A stretch of DNA of 64,000 bases from Kaistella sp. SH40-3 (GTDB lineage Bacteria > Bacteroidota > Bacteroidia > Flavobacteriales > Weeksellaceae): assembly GCF_030686865.1 (NCBI RefSeq), contig NZ_JAQYUS010000002.1, positions 372,001 to 436,000 of the forward strand, given 5' to 3'. Shown here piece after piece: positions 26,804 to 35,210 of this stretch (its first letter is position 1; the number at the start of each line of letters is the position of its first letter). A model generated the notes under the pieces. It did no database searches, was not told the DNA's origin, and saw only the letters and a program-made list of their open reading frames with translations. The position numbers and the translations under genes were made by a program.

Positions 26804-29317
26804 CTATTTTTTATAATTCTCAATCATTCTATTAATTAAATCAATCTGAGCATTAATGGTTGTACTGCTCGGATTCGCTTTTAAAACCTGCATCTTTTTA
26901 GATAGTCCATCTTGTAAAATTTGAACAATCATCATTTTCGCTTGTGGATTGCTCCCGATTTGACCTTTAACCTGACCTAAAACTTTGGTTATGTTTTCGG
27001 TTGCTTTCAAGTTATCAGAACTCATAATCCAGTTATAACCATCTTCTGCGGCGGCTCCCAATTCTGGATTCTGGAATTTTAGAAACGGATAAAACGCTGC
27101 AGTTGATGCAATAGCCGACATTTGCTTTTCGATTTTATTTTTCACAATAATGGGTAAAAGTTCTGCAATCAAATCATCGCTCGCTCCTTCTAAGTCAATC
27201 TTTTCTGCCAAAACTGTGACTCTTGATGGATCAACCGCTGCGATACCTGCCAAGGAATTTGCTTTCACCGAATTAGAAACAGCGTTCATTCCTTTTTCAA
27301 AAAGTGAAAGATATTTCTTGTCTTTTGTTTTTCCTAAAGCAGAAATTGCTGCACCTTGAACCAAAGTTTTCGGATCGGCAGAAGCCATTTTCTCCACTTC
27401 AGAAATTGCCACTTTTGCCTGATCAGGTTTTGATAAATCTAACCCACTCAAGGCTTTCATTCTAATTCTAAAATTAGAATCCTTTAAAGCAGCAACCAAA
27501 GTTTTTAATGCAGTTGGATTTTTAGCAGCGTTTTCGCCAGCATTTTCAACCGCATTAAACCTGCTCAAAAATTCCTTTGAATTTTGATATTGCGTAAAAT
27601 ATTGTTCCGGTGTTTTGGTCTCGGTAATTTCTGAAAGCAAAACTCCATCTGCATTAATATTAACCAATTCAGGATTTTTTGAAACGGTGAAAGTGAAATT
27701 GTTTTTCTCTTTCGCATTTACCCAAACATTCTTACGGGTCGGTTTTCCATTTTCATATAAATCAAGCGCTAACGGAAACTGAAATTTGTCGCCAAGTTGA
27801 TTTTGGTTAATGGTTACCGTAACTTGTTTTTTCACCGGTTCGAAAGTAGTTGTGTAACTAAGTTTGGGATGTCCGCTGCCGTAATACCATTGGTTGAAAT
27901 ACCAGTTCAGATCTTTGCCCGAAACTTTTTCTAATGATAAACGAAGTTGCTGTGCTTCACCGGTTCCATATTCGTTGGTTTTCAAATAATCGTTTAAGCC
28001 AGCAAAAAACGCATCGTCGCCTAAATAATTTCGCAACATGTGAAGAATTGCACCTCCTTTATTATAAGAAACACCATCAAACATATCTTCGCGCGTATGA
28101 TAATTGAAACGCACCAAATCTTTGGTCGGATTAGAAGGATCCATCATGTATCCTTTACTTTCTTTCATCAAACCGTAATCAGCAATATCTTTTCCGTATT
28201 TATGTTCGTTCCACAAATATTGAGAATAGTTTGCAAAAGATTCATTAACCGTTAAATTACTCCAACTTTCAGCCGTTACTAAATCACCAAACCAGTGGTG
28301 AAATAATTCGTGCGCAATGGTATCTTCCCAACCATTTTCATCGATTAAATCTCCAGGTTTTTGTTGCGCAGATTCTTGGTGAAGAACGGCAGTTGTATTT
28401 TCCATGGCACCTGAAACATAATCTCTCGCAGTCATCTGAGCAAATTTGGACCACGGATAATCGTAATTCAATCTTTTAGAAAAGAACTCCAACATCTCTG
28501 GGGTGTTGCCAAAAATCTGTTTTGCATAAGGTTCGTATTCTTTTTCAACATAATAATCCACGTCTATATTTCGCCATTTGTCTTTCACTATTGCATAATC
28601 ACCAACTCCCATGAAAAATAAATACGGTGCATGTTTTTTATCCATTACCCAATGGTCAGTTCGCAAACCATTGCCTTCTTTGGTGGAAGATTTCATTAAA
28701 CCATTCGATAAAGTCACGTATTTATCGGGAACGGTCATGTAGATTTCCTGAGTTGTTTTTTGATTCGGTTTATCGATTGTCGGAAACCAGGCAGAACTTG
28801 CTTCAGTTTCACCTTGAGTCCAAATTTGTGTTGGCTTATCTGGATCTTTTCCCTGCGCATTTATAAAATACAATCCTTTGGCATCGCTAATTGCAGCACT
28901 TCCCTTTTGTGAAACCTCATTCGGACGAGCCGTATATTTAATGTAAACCGTATAATCTTGATTTTTGGTATAGGTTTTATCCAGATTAATTTTGAGCATA
29001 TCATTTTTATACTCAAATTTTAAAGGAGATTTTGTTCCGTTTTTATCCAATGCAACTTCGTGAATCAACATCGCTTTCGCATCCAAAACCAAAGAATCGG
29101 TTGGATAAAAATAAGGCGCAGCAGTAAGCCATTCTTCACCCGCCATCTGTTCTTTTTCATAGTCAAACTTCACCTTTAGTTTGGTATGTTTAAGTTCGGT
29201 TGTAAGCGTATGCGTTTGCTGATAAATTTCTGTTCTACCAGAAGTATTGGTTTGTGCGAAGATATTTCCGGAAAAGAAAATCCCGACTAAACTAATGGAT
29301 ATAATTAGTTTTCTCAT
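26804..29317 (-). CDS. M1-family metallo-aminopeptidase, exported
   Basis: An 837-residue zinc aminopeptidase with signal peptide (1-21, ending IFAQ). GAMEN (303-307) binds the substrate N-terminus; the zinc site is HELFH (336-340) with Glu359 in NESF. After the catalytic core, residues from about 590 form a helical repeat (HEAT-like) domain. It should act in the periplasm or outside on short peptides from protein breakdown. No T9SS tail is visible. A 74-residue protein gene sits 21 bp upstream in the same direction. Confidence 0.93.
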   Translation of the reverse strand: MRKLIISISLVGIFFSGNIFAQTNTSGRTEIYQQTHTLTTELKHTKLKVKFDYEKEQMAGEEWLTAAPYFYPTDSLVLDAKAMLIHEVALDKNGTKSPLKFEYKNDMLKINLDKTYTKNQDYTVYIKYTARPNEVSQKGSAAISDAKGLYFINAQGKDPDKPTQIWTQGETEASSAWFPTIDKPNQKTTQEIYMTVPDKYVTLSNGLMKSSTKEGNGLRTDHWVMDKKHAPYLFFMGVGDYAIVKDKWRNIDVDYYVEKEYEPYAKQIFGNTPEMLEFFSKRLNYDYPWSKFAQMTARDYVSGAMENTTAVLHQESAQQKPGDLIDENGWEDTIAHELFHHWFGDLVTAESWSNLTVNESFANYSQYLWNEHKYGKDIADYGLMKESKGYMMDPSNPTKDLVRFNYHTREDMFDGVSYNKGGAILHMLRNYLGDDAFFAGLNDYLKTNEYGTGEAQQLRLSLEKVSGKDLNWYFNQWYYGSGHPKLSYTTTFEPVKKQVTVTINQNQLGDKFQFPLALDLYENGKPTRKNVWVNAKEKNNFTFTVSKNPELVNINADGVLLSEITETKTPEQYFTQYQNSKEFLSRFNAVENAGENAAKNPTALKTLVAALKDSNFRIRMKALSGLDLSKPDQAKVAISEVEKMASADPKTLVQGAAISALGKTKDKKYLSLFEKGMNAVSNSVKANSLAGIAAVDPSRVTVLAEKIDLEGASDDLIAELLPIIVKNKIEKQMSAIASTAAFYPFLKFQNPELGAAAEDGYNWIMSSDNLKATENITKVLGQVKGQIGSNPQAKMMIVQILQDGLSKKMQVLKANPSSTTINAQIDLINRMIENYKK

Positions 29318-29338
29318 ATTTAAAGTGTAGTTTTCTAT

Positions 29339-29563
29339 TTAAGATTTCTTATTGACAAAGGTTTCGAACAAATCATTCACAAACGATTCATAGTCACCAC
29401 TTTTTAATTGTTCTTTGCTTTTGTTGACGGCTTTTTTCAAATCGCTTTCATCATTTTCATGATTGATGAGTTCAACAGACTTGATGCCTTTAATCAAAAT
29501 TAAAAGTTCGGTTAACTTACCGAGATCAGCATTTTCTTCGAGGTTAATTTTTAATGATTTCAT
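29339..29563 (-). CDS. Small hypothetical protein (DUF2683-like)
   Basis: A 74-residue, acidic and lysine-rich protein starting MKSLKINLEENADLGKL, which resembles small DUF2683-type proteins of Bacteroidota. Such proteins sometimes sit before RelE-like toxins, but the next gene here is the M1 aminopeptidase (21-bp gap), so an antitoxin role has no support. Function unknown. Confidence 0.6.
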   Translation of the reverse strand: MKSLKINLEENADLGKLTELLILIKGIKSVELINHENDESDLKKAVNKSKEQLKSGDYESFVNDLFETFVNKKS

Positions 29564-29597
29564 TAAATGATTGGTATCTAATTTAAAAGAAAAGTTA

Positions 29598-29629
29598 CAA
29601 AAAAAGTGAAGTTATACTACTCCACTTTA
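29598..29629 (-). terminator. Terminator of thyA
   Basis: On the minus strand AAAGTGGAGT and ACTTCACTTT form a stem with one mismatch, followed by a T run. It begins about 10 bp after the thyA stop. Confidence 0.7.
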
Positions 29630-29638
29630 ATTATATTT

Positions 29639-30433
29639 TTAAATCGCAACTGGTGCTTTTATTCCCGGATCTGGAGAATAATTTTCTAAAGTAAAATCTT
29701 CAAAATCAAAATCGAAAATATTTTTAATTTCCGGATTCAATTTCATGGTCGGTAAAGGTTTCGGTGTGCGGGAAAGTTGTTTATGAACCTGTTCAAAATG
29801 ATTGTTGTAAATATGAACATCGCCGAAAGTGTGTACATAATCGCCCACTTCTAAATCACAAACCTGAGCAACCATCATTAATAACAAAGCGTAACTCGCA
29901 ATATTAAAAGGAACCCCCAAAAACACATCTGCACTTCTTTGATACAATTGAAGCGATAATTTTCCATCGGCTACATAAAACTGAAACAAAGCGTGACAAG
30001 GCGCTAAAGCCATGTTCGGAATTTCTGCAGCATTCCAGGCAGAAACGATTAATCTTCTAGAATCCGGATTTTTTTTAATTTGATCAATAACTTCGGTAAT
30101 CTGATCAACTACTTTTCCGTTTGCACCTGTCCAACTTCTCCATTGTGCGCCGTAAACAGGACCGAGATCACCATTTTCATCTGCCCATTCATTCCAGATT
30201 GAAACGAAGTTATCATTCAGATATTTAATATTGGTATCACCTTTTAAAAACCAAAGCAATTCATAAATAATTGATTTCAAATGGACTTTTTTCGTCGTCA
30301 CCATCGGGAAACCTTTTGAAAGATCGTAACGAAGTTGGTAGCCAAAAACGCTGCGAGTTCCAGTTCCGGTTCTATCGGTTTTGTCGGTTCCGTTGTCTAA
30401 AATATGTTGAAGAAGGTCGAGGTAGTTTTGCAT
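29639..30433 (-). CDS. thyA: Thymidylate synthase ThyA
   Basis: Converts dUMP to dTMP with methylene-tetrahydrofolate. The 264-residue length equals that of the E. coli enzyme. Catalytic Cys146 lies in [16 protein letters not shown] near residue 20 binds the nucleotide phosphate; [18 protein letters not shown] is the folate and dUMP site. No dihydrofolate reductase gene is adjacent. Upstream (30440-30482) the spacer is made of short TAATGAG-like repeats. Confidence 0.98.
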   Translation of the reverse strand: MQNYLDLLQHILDNGTDKTDRTGTGTRSVFGYQLRYDLSKGFPMVTTKKVHLKSIIYELLWFLKGDTNIKYLNDNFVSIWNEWADENGDLGPVYGAQWRSWTGANGKVVDQITEVIDQIKKNPDSRRLIVSAWNAAEIPNMALAPCHALFQFYVADGKLSLQLYQRSADVFLGVPFNIASYALLLMMVAQVCDLEVGDYVHTFGDVHIYNNHFEQVHKQLSRTPKPLPTMKLNPEIKNIFDFDFEDFTLENYSPDPGIKAPVAI

Positions 30434-30439
30434 GTTGTG

Positions 30440-30482
30440 TTATAAGTAATGAGTAATCAATAATGAGCAATGAGTAATTATT
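30440..30482. repeat. Short TAATGAG-type direct repeats
   Basis: The motif AATGAG occurs three times within about 35 bp in the spacer upstream of thyA, mixed with CAAT/TAAT units. It looks like a low-complexity intergenic repeat. Confidence 0.4.
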
Positions 30483-30518
30483 GAAAATTTATTTAATGAT
30501 TTACAAAAATAGGAATTT

Positions 30519-30959
30519 TTACCAAAGGTTCTGAATCGTTTGTTTGGTATTATTTAAAGAAATCTCATCGCCCTTTCTCTTGCCAAATAAGGCTTTACCG
30601 AAAGGACTTTCCGTAGATATAACAAAAATTTTGTTTTCATTAAATATAATTTCACCCAATGAAACTGCAATGTAAAATAGTCCTTTATCAGTTTCGACTA
30701 CACTTCCTAAACCAACTGTTTGGTGAAGATTGGTGTTGATTATTTTTAAAGAATTTCGGGCATTGATATTTTCATTCAACTGAACCTGCAGATTGTTGAT
30801 TTGTTGCTGAACCATTTCTCGCGAAGTTTCATATTTATCGCCCATCGAACTTTTGGTTTCGTTGTTAGAAGCGCGGGTTTCAGAAATCATTTTTTCTAAA
30901 GTTGCGATCTTCTCTGAAAGTTTATCGTGAATGATTTGAAGGATTTCTGATTTGTTCAT
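30519..30959 (-). CDS. GreA/GreB-like C-terminal domain protein
   Basis: A 146-residue protein. Residues 1-75 are predicted coiled coil (heptad-like Leu/Ile/Gln pattern, EREMVQQQINNLQ region), and the C-terminal 70 residues resemble the Gre-factor FKBP-like domain ending in SPFGKALFGKRKGDEI, matching the SPIGRALLGKKVGD motif of GreA. It may bind RNA polymerase; the acidic tip residues of GreA are not clearly placed. Homologues are often mislabelled as 3-oxoacyl-ACP synthase, which this sequence does not support. Confidence 0.75.
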   Translation of the reverse strand: MNKSEILQIIHDKLSEKIATLEKMISETRASNNETKSSMGDKYETSREMVQQQINNLQVQLNENINARNSLKIINTNLHQTVGLGSVVETDKGLFYIAVSLGEIIFNENKIFVISTESPFGKALFGKRKGDEISLNNTKQTIQNLW

Positions 30960-31055
30960 TTGTAATTTAAAAATAAATTTTGGCTAAAGTCATTTAAATA
31001 TCTGGCCAAGTAAAAAGGGCTAAAGTTCGTTCCTATTTATTTCTTTGAACCGACT

Positions 31056-32330
31056 TTATTTCTCCATCACCGCATAACCGCCAATCGGTAAGTAAAAACT
31101 TTTATCTTTTGAAAAATCTTTTATTGGACCAGAAAAAACATTTTTAAAAGTTCCGAAAATATTTTCGTCATCAATCGTAAATGATACGTTTTCTTTGGAG
31201 AAATTTAAAACCGTCAACACCTCATCTTTTCCATTCTTGCGAACGTAAGCCAGTACTTTATCATCTGCTGAAGTTTTTAAAAGATGAGTAATCGCCGCGG
31301 GATCGCCACCTCGCAAGGCTGAATTAGTAGATTTTAAAGTCAATAATATTTTGTAGAAATCTTGAAGTTCATAATTGCCTGTCCACGGAATTGGATCTTT
31401 CTCGAAAAACTCTAAACGTTTTGTTTTCATCGGTAATTCCTGACCATTGTAAAGAAGCGGAACTCCATTCCAAGTCACAGAAAAAACGGCTAAAGGAATT
31501 GCCAAGTCACCGTACTTTTCATACTCGGTTCCGTTCCATGTATTTTCATCGTGATTGCTTGTAAACCAGGCTCTCATTGAAGAGTCTCCGATATTGGAAT
31601 ATTTTGTCAATAAATTTTTTAAATCTGAAAAAGAAATTTTCCCTTCGTTATACTCTTGTGTTTTGTGCATCCAATTCCAAACATAACTGGCATCAAATAC
31701 TTTTCCGTATTCTGGATGATCGAGTTCATCAAATTCTCCTAAAAAGAAAAGCGGTTTTATTTTCTCGATTTCAGGTCTTGCCTGTTCCCAAAAATCAACC
31801 TGAACCCAACTTGCTAAATCACAACGAAATCCATCAATATCGGCTTCAAGAACCCAAAATTTCATCGCTTCGATCATGGCAATTCGCAAATCAGGATTGG
31901 AATAATCCAATTCGATAATATCATCCATTCCGGAAGCGATATGGAATTTACCGTCATCATCTTTCAGATAGTATTCGGGATTAGATTTCGTCCAAATATG
32001 ATCCCAACCCGTGTGATTTGCTACCCAATCAATGATTACTTTGAAACCCATTTTGTGGGCTTCATCAACCAAATTTTTAAAATCTTCCATCGTTCCAAAC
32101 TCAGGATTAATCGCGGTATAATCGTGCGCGGCATACTGACTTCCCAAACTTCCTTTTTTCACTTCCTGCGAAATGGGAGTAATCGGCATGAACCATAGCG
32201 TTTTTACCCCCATCTCTTTCAGTCGCGGCATTTCCTTTTCGAAAGCACGAAAAGTTCCTTCCTGAGTATATTGTCTGAGGTTAACTTCGTAGATATTGGT
32301 TGTGTGTTTCCAATCGCTGGGTAAATCCAT
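31056..32330 (-). CDS. GH13 alpha-amylase family glycosidase, cytosolic
   Basis: A 424-residue (beta/alpha)8 enzyme. The GH13 conserved regions are visible: DWVANHTG (101-108), DGFRCD with nucleophile Asp171, LGEFDE with acid/base Glu199, and SNHDEN with Asp261. A short beta-sandwich domain follows from about 340. There is no signal peptide, so it should act on intracellular alpha-glucans or maltodextrins. No other glycogen or maltose genes are nearby, so the substrate is not defined. Confidence 0.9.
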   Translation of the reverse strand: MDLPSDWKHTTNIYEVNLRQYTQEGTFRAFEKEMPRLKEMGVKTLWFMPITPISQEVKKGSLGSQYAAHDYTAINPEFGTMEDFKNLVDEAHKMGFKVIIDWVANHTGWDHIWTKSNPEYYLKDDDGKFHIASGMDDIIELDYSNPDLRIAMIEAMKFWVLEADIDGFRCDLASWVQVDFWEQARPEIEKIKPLFFLGEFDELDHPEYGKVFDASYVWNWMHKTQEYNEGKISFSDLKNLLTKYSNIGDSSMRAWFTSNHDENTWNGTEYEKYGDLAIPLAVFSVTWNGVPLLYNGQELPMKTKRLEFFEKDPIPWTGNYELQDFYKILLTLKSTNSALRGGDPAAITHLLKTSADDKVLAYVRKNGKDEVLTVLNFSKENVSFTIDDENIFGTFKNVFSGPIKDFSKDKSFYLPIGGYAVMEK

Positions 32331-32530
32331 TTTGTCGTATTTTTTTGATTCTGCAGGAAATTATTAATAAGCCTGAAATTGTAAAAAAAATGAGTCTTTT
32401 TTAGGCTAAGATTTCGGACAAATATATTGTTTATTATTGAAATTCCTGAAGAAAACAGAGGTATATATTAGCAGTTGATGCTATAAAACACTATTGACCT
32501 TTACTTTCTAAAATTCCTTTTTATCCATAA

Positions 32531-32556
32531 AAAAACCCCGAATACATCAGGGTCAT
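32531..32556 (-). terminator. Terminator after the pRiA4b ORF-3-like gene
   Basis: ACCC (32535-32538) and GGGT (32550-32553) pair with an inner GA/TC pair; on the minus strand a run of T follows. The remaining 32331-32530 spacer has no visible gene. Confidence 0.65.
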
Positions 32557-32578
32557 TTATATTGTTTTCTATTTTTGA

Positions 32579-33154
32579 TTAATCTTCATCATCTTCAAAA
32601 TCATCAGTGTCGTTGAAATCATCTTCATCATTAAAATCATCATCATCTTCATCGTCAAAAGCGGTTGCTTTCAGTTCATCTTCAAAACTAGGAAAGTCAT
32701 CATCTAATAACGGCATTACTCCATTTCTCTTCGCTTTTGTTCCTGTTTTACTTGGTGCTTTTAACGGCATTTTACCAAAACGGAAAACAGTAATCGGATA
32801 ATTTACGGCAGGTTTTTCATCGATAATTTCTACCAATTCACAGAAAAACTCCCATAAATCCATAAAACCATACTGGAAGTGAATTTTATCTCCCGGTTTT
32901 TGGAACGCTTCATTGATGTATACATCAGACATAATTTCGCCGTCGCCATCATCACTCATATCTTCCAATGGAACGGATTTAATAACCACACCATCTTCAT
33001 CTAAAATATTAAACACAGACAAGTCATCTCCCATTAATGAAAATGCACTTTTGATTCCTAAATGCAAGTTCCAAAGACATTGCTTGTCTTTAATTTCTAC
33101 ATCTCTGAAAATATCATCCTTGGTGTCTAAAATAATCCGCAGCTTGTAAACCAT
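32579..33154 (-). CDS. Plasmid pRiA4b ORF-3-like family protein with acidic tail
   Basis: A 191-residue cytosolic protein of the pRiA4b ORF-3/IS1096 passenger TnpR family, recognisable from YKLRIILDTKDDIFRDVEI and a central FQYGFMDLWEF segment. Despite the name, no transposase motif is present and no mobile element is nearby. The last about 25 residues are almost entirely Asp/Glu with Asn and Phe, a possible protein- or metal-binding tail. Function unknown. A consensus promoter precedes it. Confidence 0.82.
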   Translation of the reverse strand: MVYKLRIILDTKDDIFRDVEIKDKQCLWNLHLGIKSAFSLMGDDLSVFNILDEDGVVIKSVPLEDMSDDGDGEIMSDVYINEAFQKPGDKIHFQYGFMDLWEFFCELVEIIDEKPAVNYPITVFRFGKMPLKAPSKTGTKAKRNGVMPLLDDDFPSFEDELKATAFDDEDDDDFNDEDDFNDTDDFEDDED

Positions 33155-33201
33155 TATTACCTTAATTTTTTCGATTAATTATTAGCTTTATAATTCGAGT
33201 G

Positions 33202-33230
33202 CAAATATAAAGCAATTGAAATTTGACAAA
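33202..33230 (-). promoter_or_regulatory. Promoter of the pRiA4b ORF-3-like gene
   Basis: On the minus strand, TTTG (33230-33227), a 17-bp spacer and TATATTTG (33209-33202) match the full Bacteroidota consensus. The leader is about 43 nt. Confidence 0.75.
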
Positions 33231-33282
33231 AAAATTATTACCGACTTTTTATTAAAAAGTTTTGCTTAAATTTTGCCCCGAA

Positions 33283-34314
33283 CTAAATGGATTTTTGAAG
33301 AAAAAAACTGAATTTAGTTCCTTCCAGATAGGTGCTTTCTACGGTGATATTTTCGTGATGCGCTTCCAATATATGCTTTACAATTGCGAGGCCTAAACCA
33401 GAGCCGCCATCATTTCTATTTCTACTCGATTCAATGCGGTAGAAACGTTCAAAAATACGCGGAAGCATTTCTGGTTTTATTCCCATTCCATTGTCCTCCA
33501 CTTCTACCAAAACTTTTTGATTCTGAATTTTAGTTTTCACAGTAACAGTGGCACTTTCCCGATTAGAATAGTAAATCGCATTTGAAATTAAATTGAGTAA
33601 AACCTGCGATATTTTTTGTTTATCTGCCTGAACAAAAATTTGGGTTGAAGTGGTTTGCAATACAATTTTAGTATTCTTTTTCTGTGCTTCTAAATCTAAG
33701 ATATCGATTAGTTCACGAATAAGATGGTTAAGGTCGAAGCGGCTTTTAGTCAAAGTAATCATGCCACTTTCAAACTGATTCATCATGTCTAAATCATTAA
33801 CTATATTCAGTAATCGTTCTACAGACTTATCAATTCTTTCTAAGTATTTATCGCGAATTGCCAGGTTTTCTACGCCACCTTCCAATAAAGTATCCACATA
33901 ACCCTGAATGGTAAAAAGAGGAGTTTTCATTTCGTGGGAAATATTACCGATGTATTCTTTCCGATAGGTTTCCATTTCTTTCATGGTATCGATTTCGGTG
34001 GTATTCTTCAAGTTCAGATCAGAAAATCTTTGACTTAATTCTTTGAAATTTAAGTCAGTTTCTTCGTCTCTAATTTCTTCCGGTAAAATGGTTGAAATTT
34101 TCTTGATCTGTCTTTTTCCATAATAATTAAAAAGAAAATCAACGACCAGATAATTGATAATCAAAAGTGCCACACTGCTGATGAGCATGGTCATAAAAAA
34201 CCGCAGGTCAGAATCAGAAAAGTAATGTTTCACCTCATCGAAAAGATAGATAAGCAAAAGCATAACTGCAGTTAGGAATAAAGAGGCAAGAAAAGTAAGG
34301 CGGTAAAATTTCAT
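33283..34314 (-). CDS. Sensor histidine kinase, PhoR-like
   Basis: A 343-residue membrane kinase: transmembrane helices at about 8-26 and 42-62 with only a short loop between, a linker, a HisKA domain with the phospho-acceptor His127 in ISHEMKTPL, and an HATPase domain with the N box (NLISNAIYYSN), DNGMGI and GGSGLGLAIV. It has no large periplasmic sensor, as in PhoR kinases that respond to phosphate through the transport complex. It follows the response-regulator gene with a 26-bp gap; both face away from a TonB receptor gene. The phosphate role is inferred from the type and the upstream repeats. Confidence 0.9.
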   Translation of the reverse strand: MKFYRLTFLASLFLTAVMLLLIYLFDEVKHYFSDSDLRFFMTMLISSVALLIINYLVVDFLFNYYGKRQIKKISTILPEEIRDEETDLNFKELSQRFSDLNLKNTTEIDTMKEMETYRKEYIGNISHEMKTPLFTIQGYVDTLLEGGVENLAIRDKYLERIDKSVERLLNIVNDLDMMNQFESGMITLTKSRFDLNHLIRELIDILDLEAQKKNTKIVLQTTSTQIFVQADKQKISQVLLNLISNAIYYSNRESATVTVKTKIQNQKVLVEVEDNGMGIKPEMLPRIFERFYRIESSRNRNDGGSGLGLAIVKHILEAHHENITVESTYLEGTKFSFFLQKSI

Positions 34315-34340
34315 TGATGATTAATGCTTATTTACCAAAG

Positions 34341-35018
34341 TTACACAACTAATTTATAACCGATTCCCTTCAATGTTTGAATCATATTAATTCCCAGTTT
34401 TTCACGCAATCTACGGATATGCACATCGATGGTTCTTTCTCCAACAACGACATCATTTCCCCATACTTTTTCTAAAATTTCTTCTCGTTTAAAAACCTTT
34501 TCCGTATTGGAAGCCAGAAGATATAAAAGGTCAAATTCTTTTTTAGGCAATAAAAAATGTTGTCCACTTTTGGTGACTTTCACATTGTCTTTGTCGATAA
34601 TCAGATCACCAATTTTAAGAACTTTTGCGTCGTTGCTAACTTTTGAAGTTAACTGTAAAAGCGCATTTATTTTTGAAGTAAGCACTTTTGGTTTAATGAT
34701 TTTCACCACATAATCGTTTGCTCCGGCTTGAAAACCAGCCAACTGAGAAAACTCTTCGCTTCGGGCAGAAAGAAAAACAATGAGTGTATTTTGCAATTCT
34801 TTGATCTGGCGAAGTTCCTGACACGTTTCGATTCCATCTTTTTCCGGCATCATCACATCTAGGAGAATTAAGTCGGGAATCATTTCTTTCGCTTTCTGAA
34901 TTCCTTCATTGCCATTGGTTGCGGTGGTCACCAAATATCCTTCTTTTTCAAGATTATAAGAGAGAATTTCTAGAATATCAACCTCATCGTCGATCAAAAG
35001 AATCTTTTTCTTGTGCAT
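34341..35018 (-). CDS. OmpR/PhoB-type response regulator
   Basis: A 225-residue regulator: receiver domain (1-120) with phospho-acceptor Asp54 in LILLDVMMP and a conserved Lys in VVKIIKPK, and a winged-helix DNA-binding domain (about 130-225) with RTIDVHIRRLREKLG as the recognition helix region. First gene of the two-component operon. A TAATTTTG element (35038-35045, minus strand) lies about 20 nt upstream. Probable binding sites are the 11-bp-spaced repeats at 35113-35145. Confidence 0.92.
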   Translation of the reverse strand: MHKKKILLIDDEVDILEILSYNLEKEGYLVTTATNGNEGIQKAKEMIPDLILLDVMMPEKDGIETCQELRQIKELQNTLIVFLSARSEEFSQLAGFQAGANDYVVKIIKPKVLTSKINALLQLTSKVSNDAKVLKIGDLIIDKDNVKVTKSGQHFLLPKKEFDLLYLLASNTEKVFKREEILEKVWGNDVVVGERTIDVHIRRLREKLGINMIQTLKGIGYKLVV

Positions 35019-35112
35019 TGTTAACTTTTTATTCTTTCAAAATTAGTCAAATTAAAGGTTCCAAAACCCATCAATTTCAGAATTCATAATTAATTAATAT
35101 GACTGCTTTTTT

Positions 35113-35145
35113 GTTAAAGGAATGGTAAAGTAAAGTTAAAACTGA
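35113..35145 (+). promoter_or_regulatory. Pho-box-like array of three 11-bp direct repeats
   Basis: GTTAAAG (35113), GGTAAAG (35124) and GTTAAAA (35135) recur at exactly 11-bp steps, each followed by a 4-bp AT-rich spacer. PhoB/PhoP regulators bind 7+4 bp direct repeats of this geometry. The array ends 27 bp before a near-consensus -7 element (TTCCTTTG, 35173-35180), and no TTG -33 is present between them, as expected for an activator-dependent promoter. Confidence 0.5.
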
Positions 35146-35210
35146 CGCAACATCAAATTAAGCCTTTATTTCTTCCTTTGCCTCGAAAGAAATCTAATTA
35201 AAAAGAAGAA

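Noticed and set aside
29339-29563. Antitoxin of a type II toxin-antitoxin pair
   Set aside because: The downstream gene is an M1 aminopeptidase and no RelE/ParE-like ORF is adjacent.
32579-33154. Transposon remnant, from the family name pRiA4b ORF-3/IS1096 passenger
   Set aside because: No transposase, inverted ends or target duplication are visible; the gene has its own consensus promoter and terminator.
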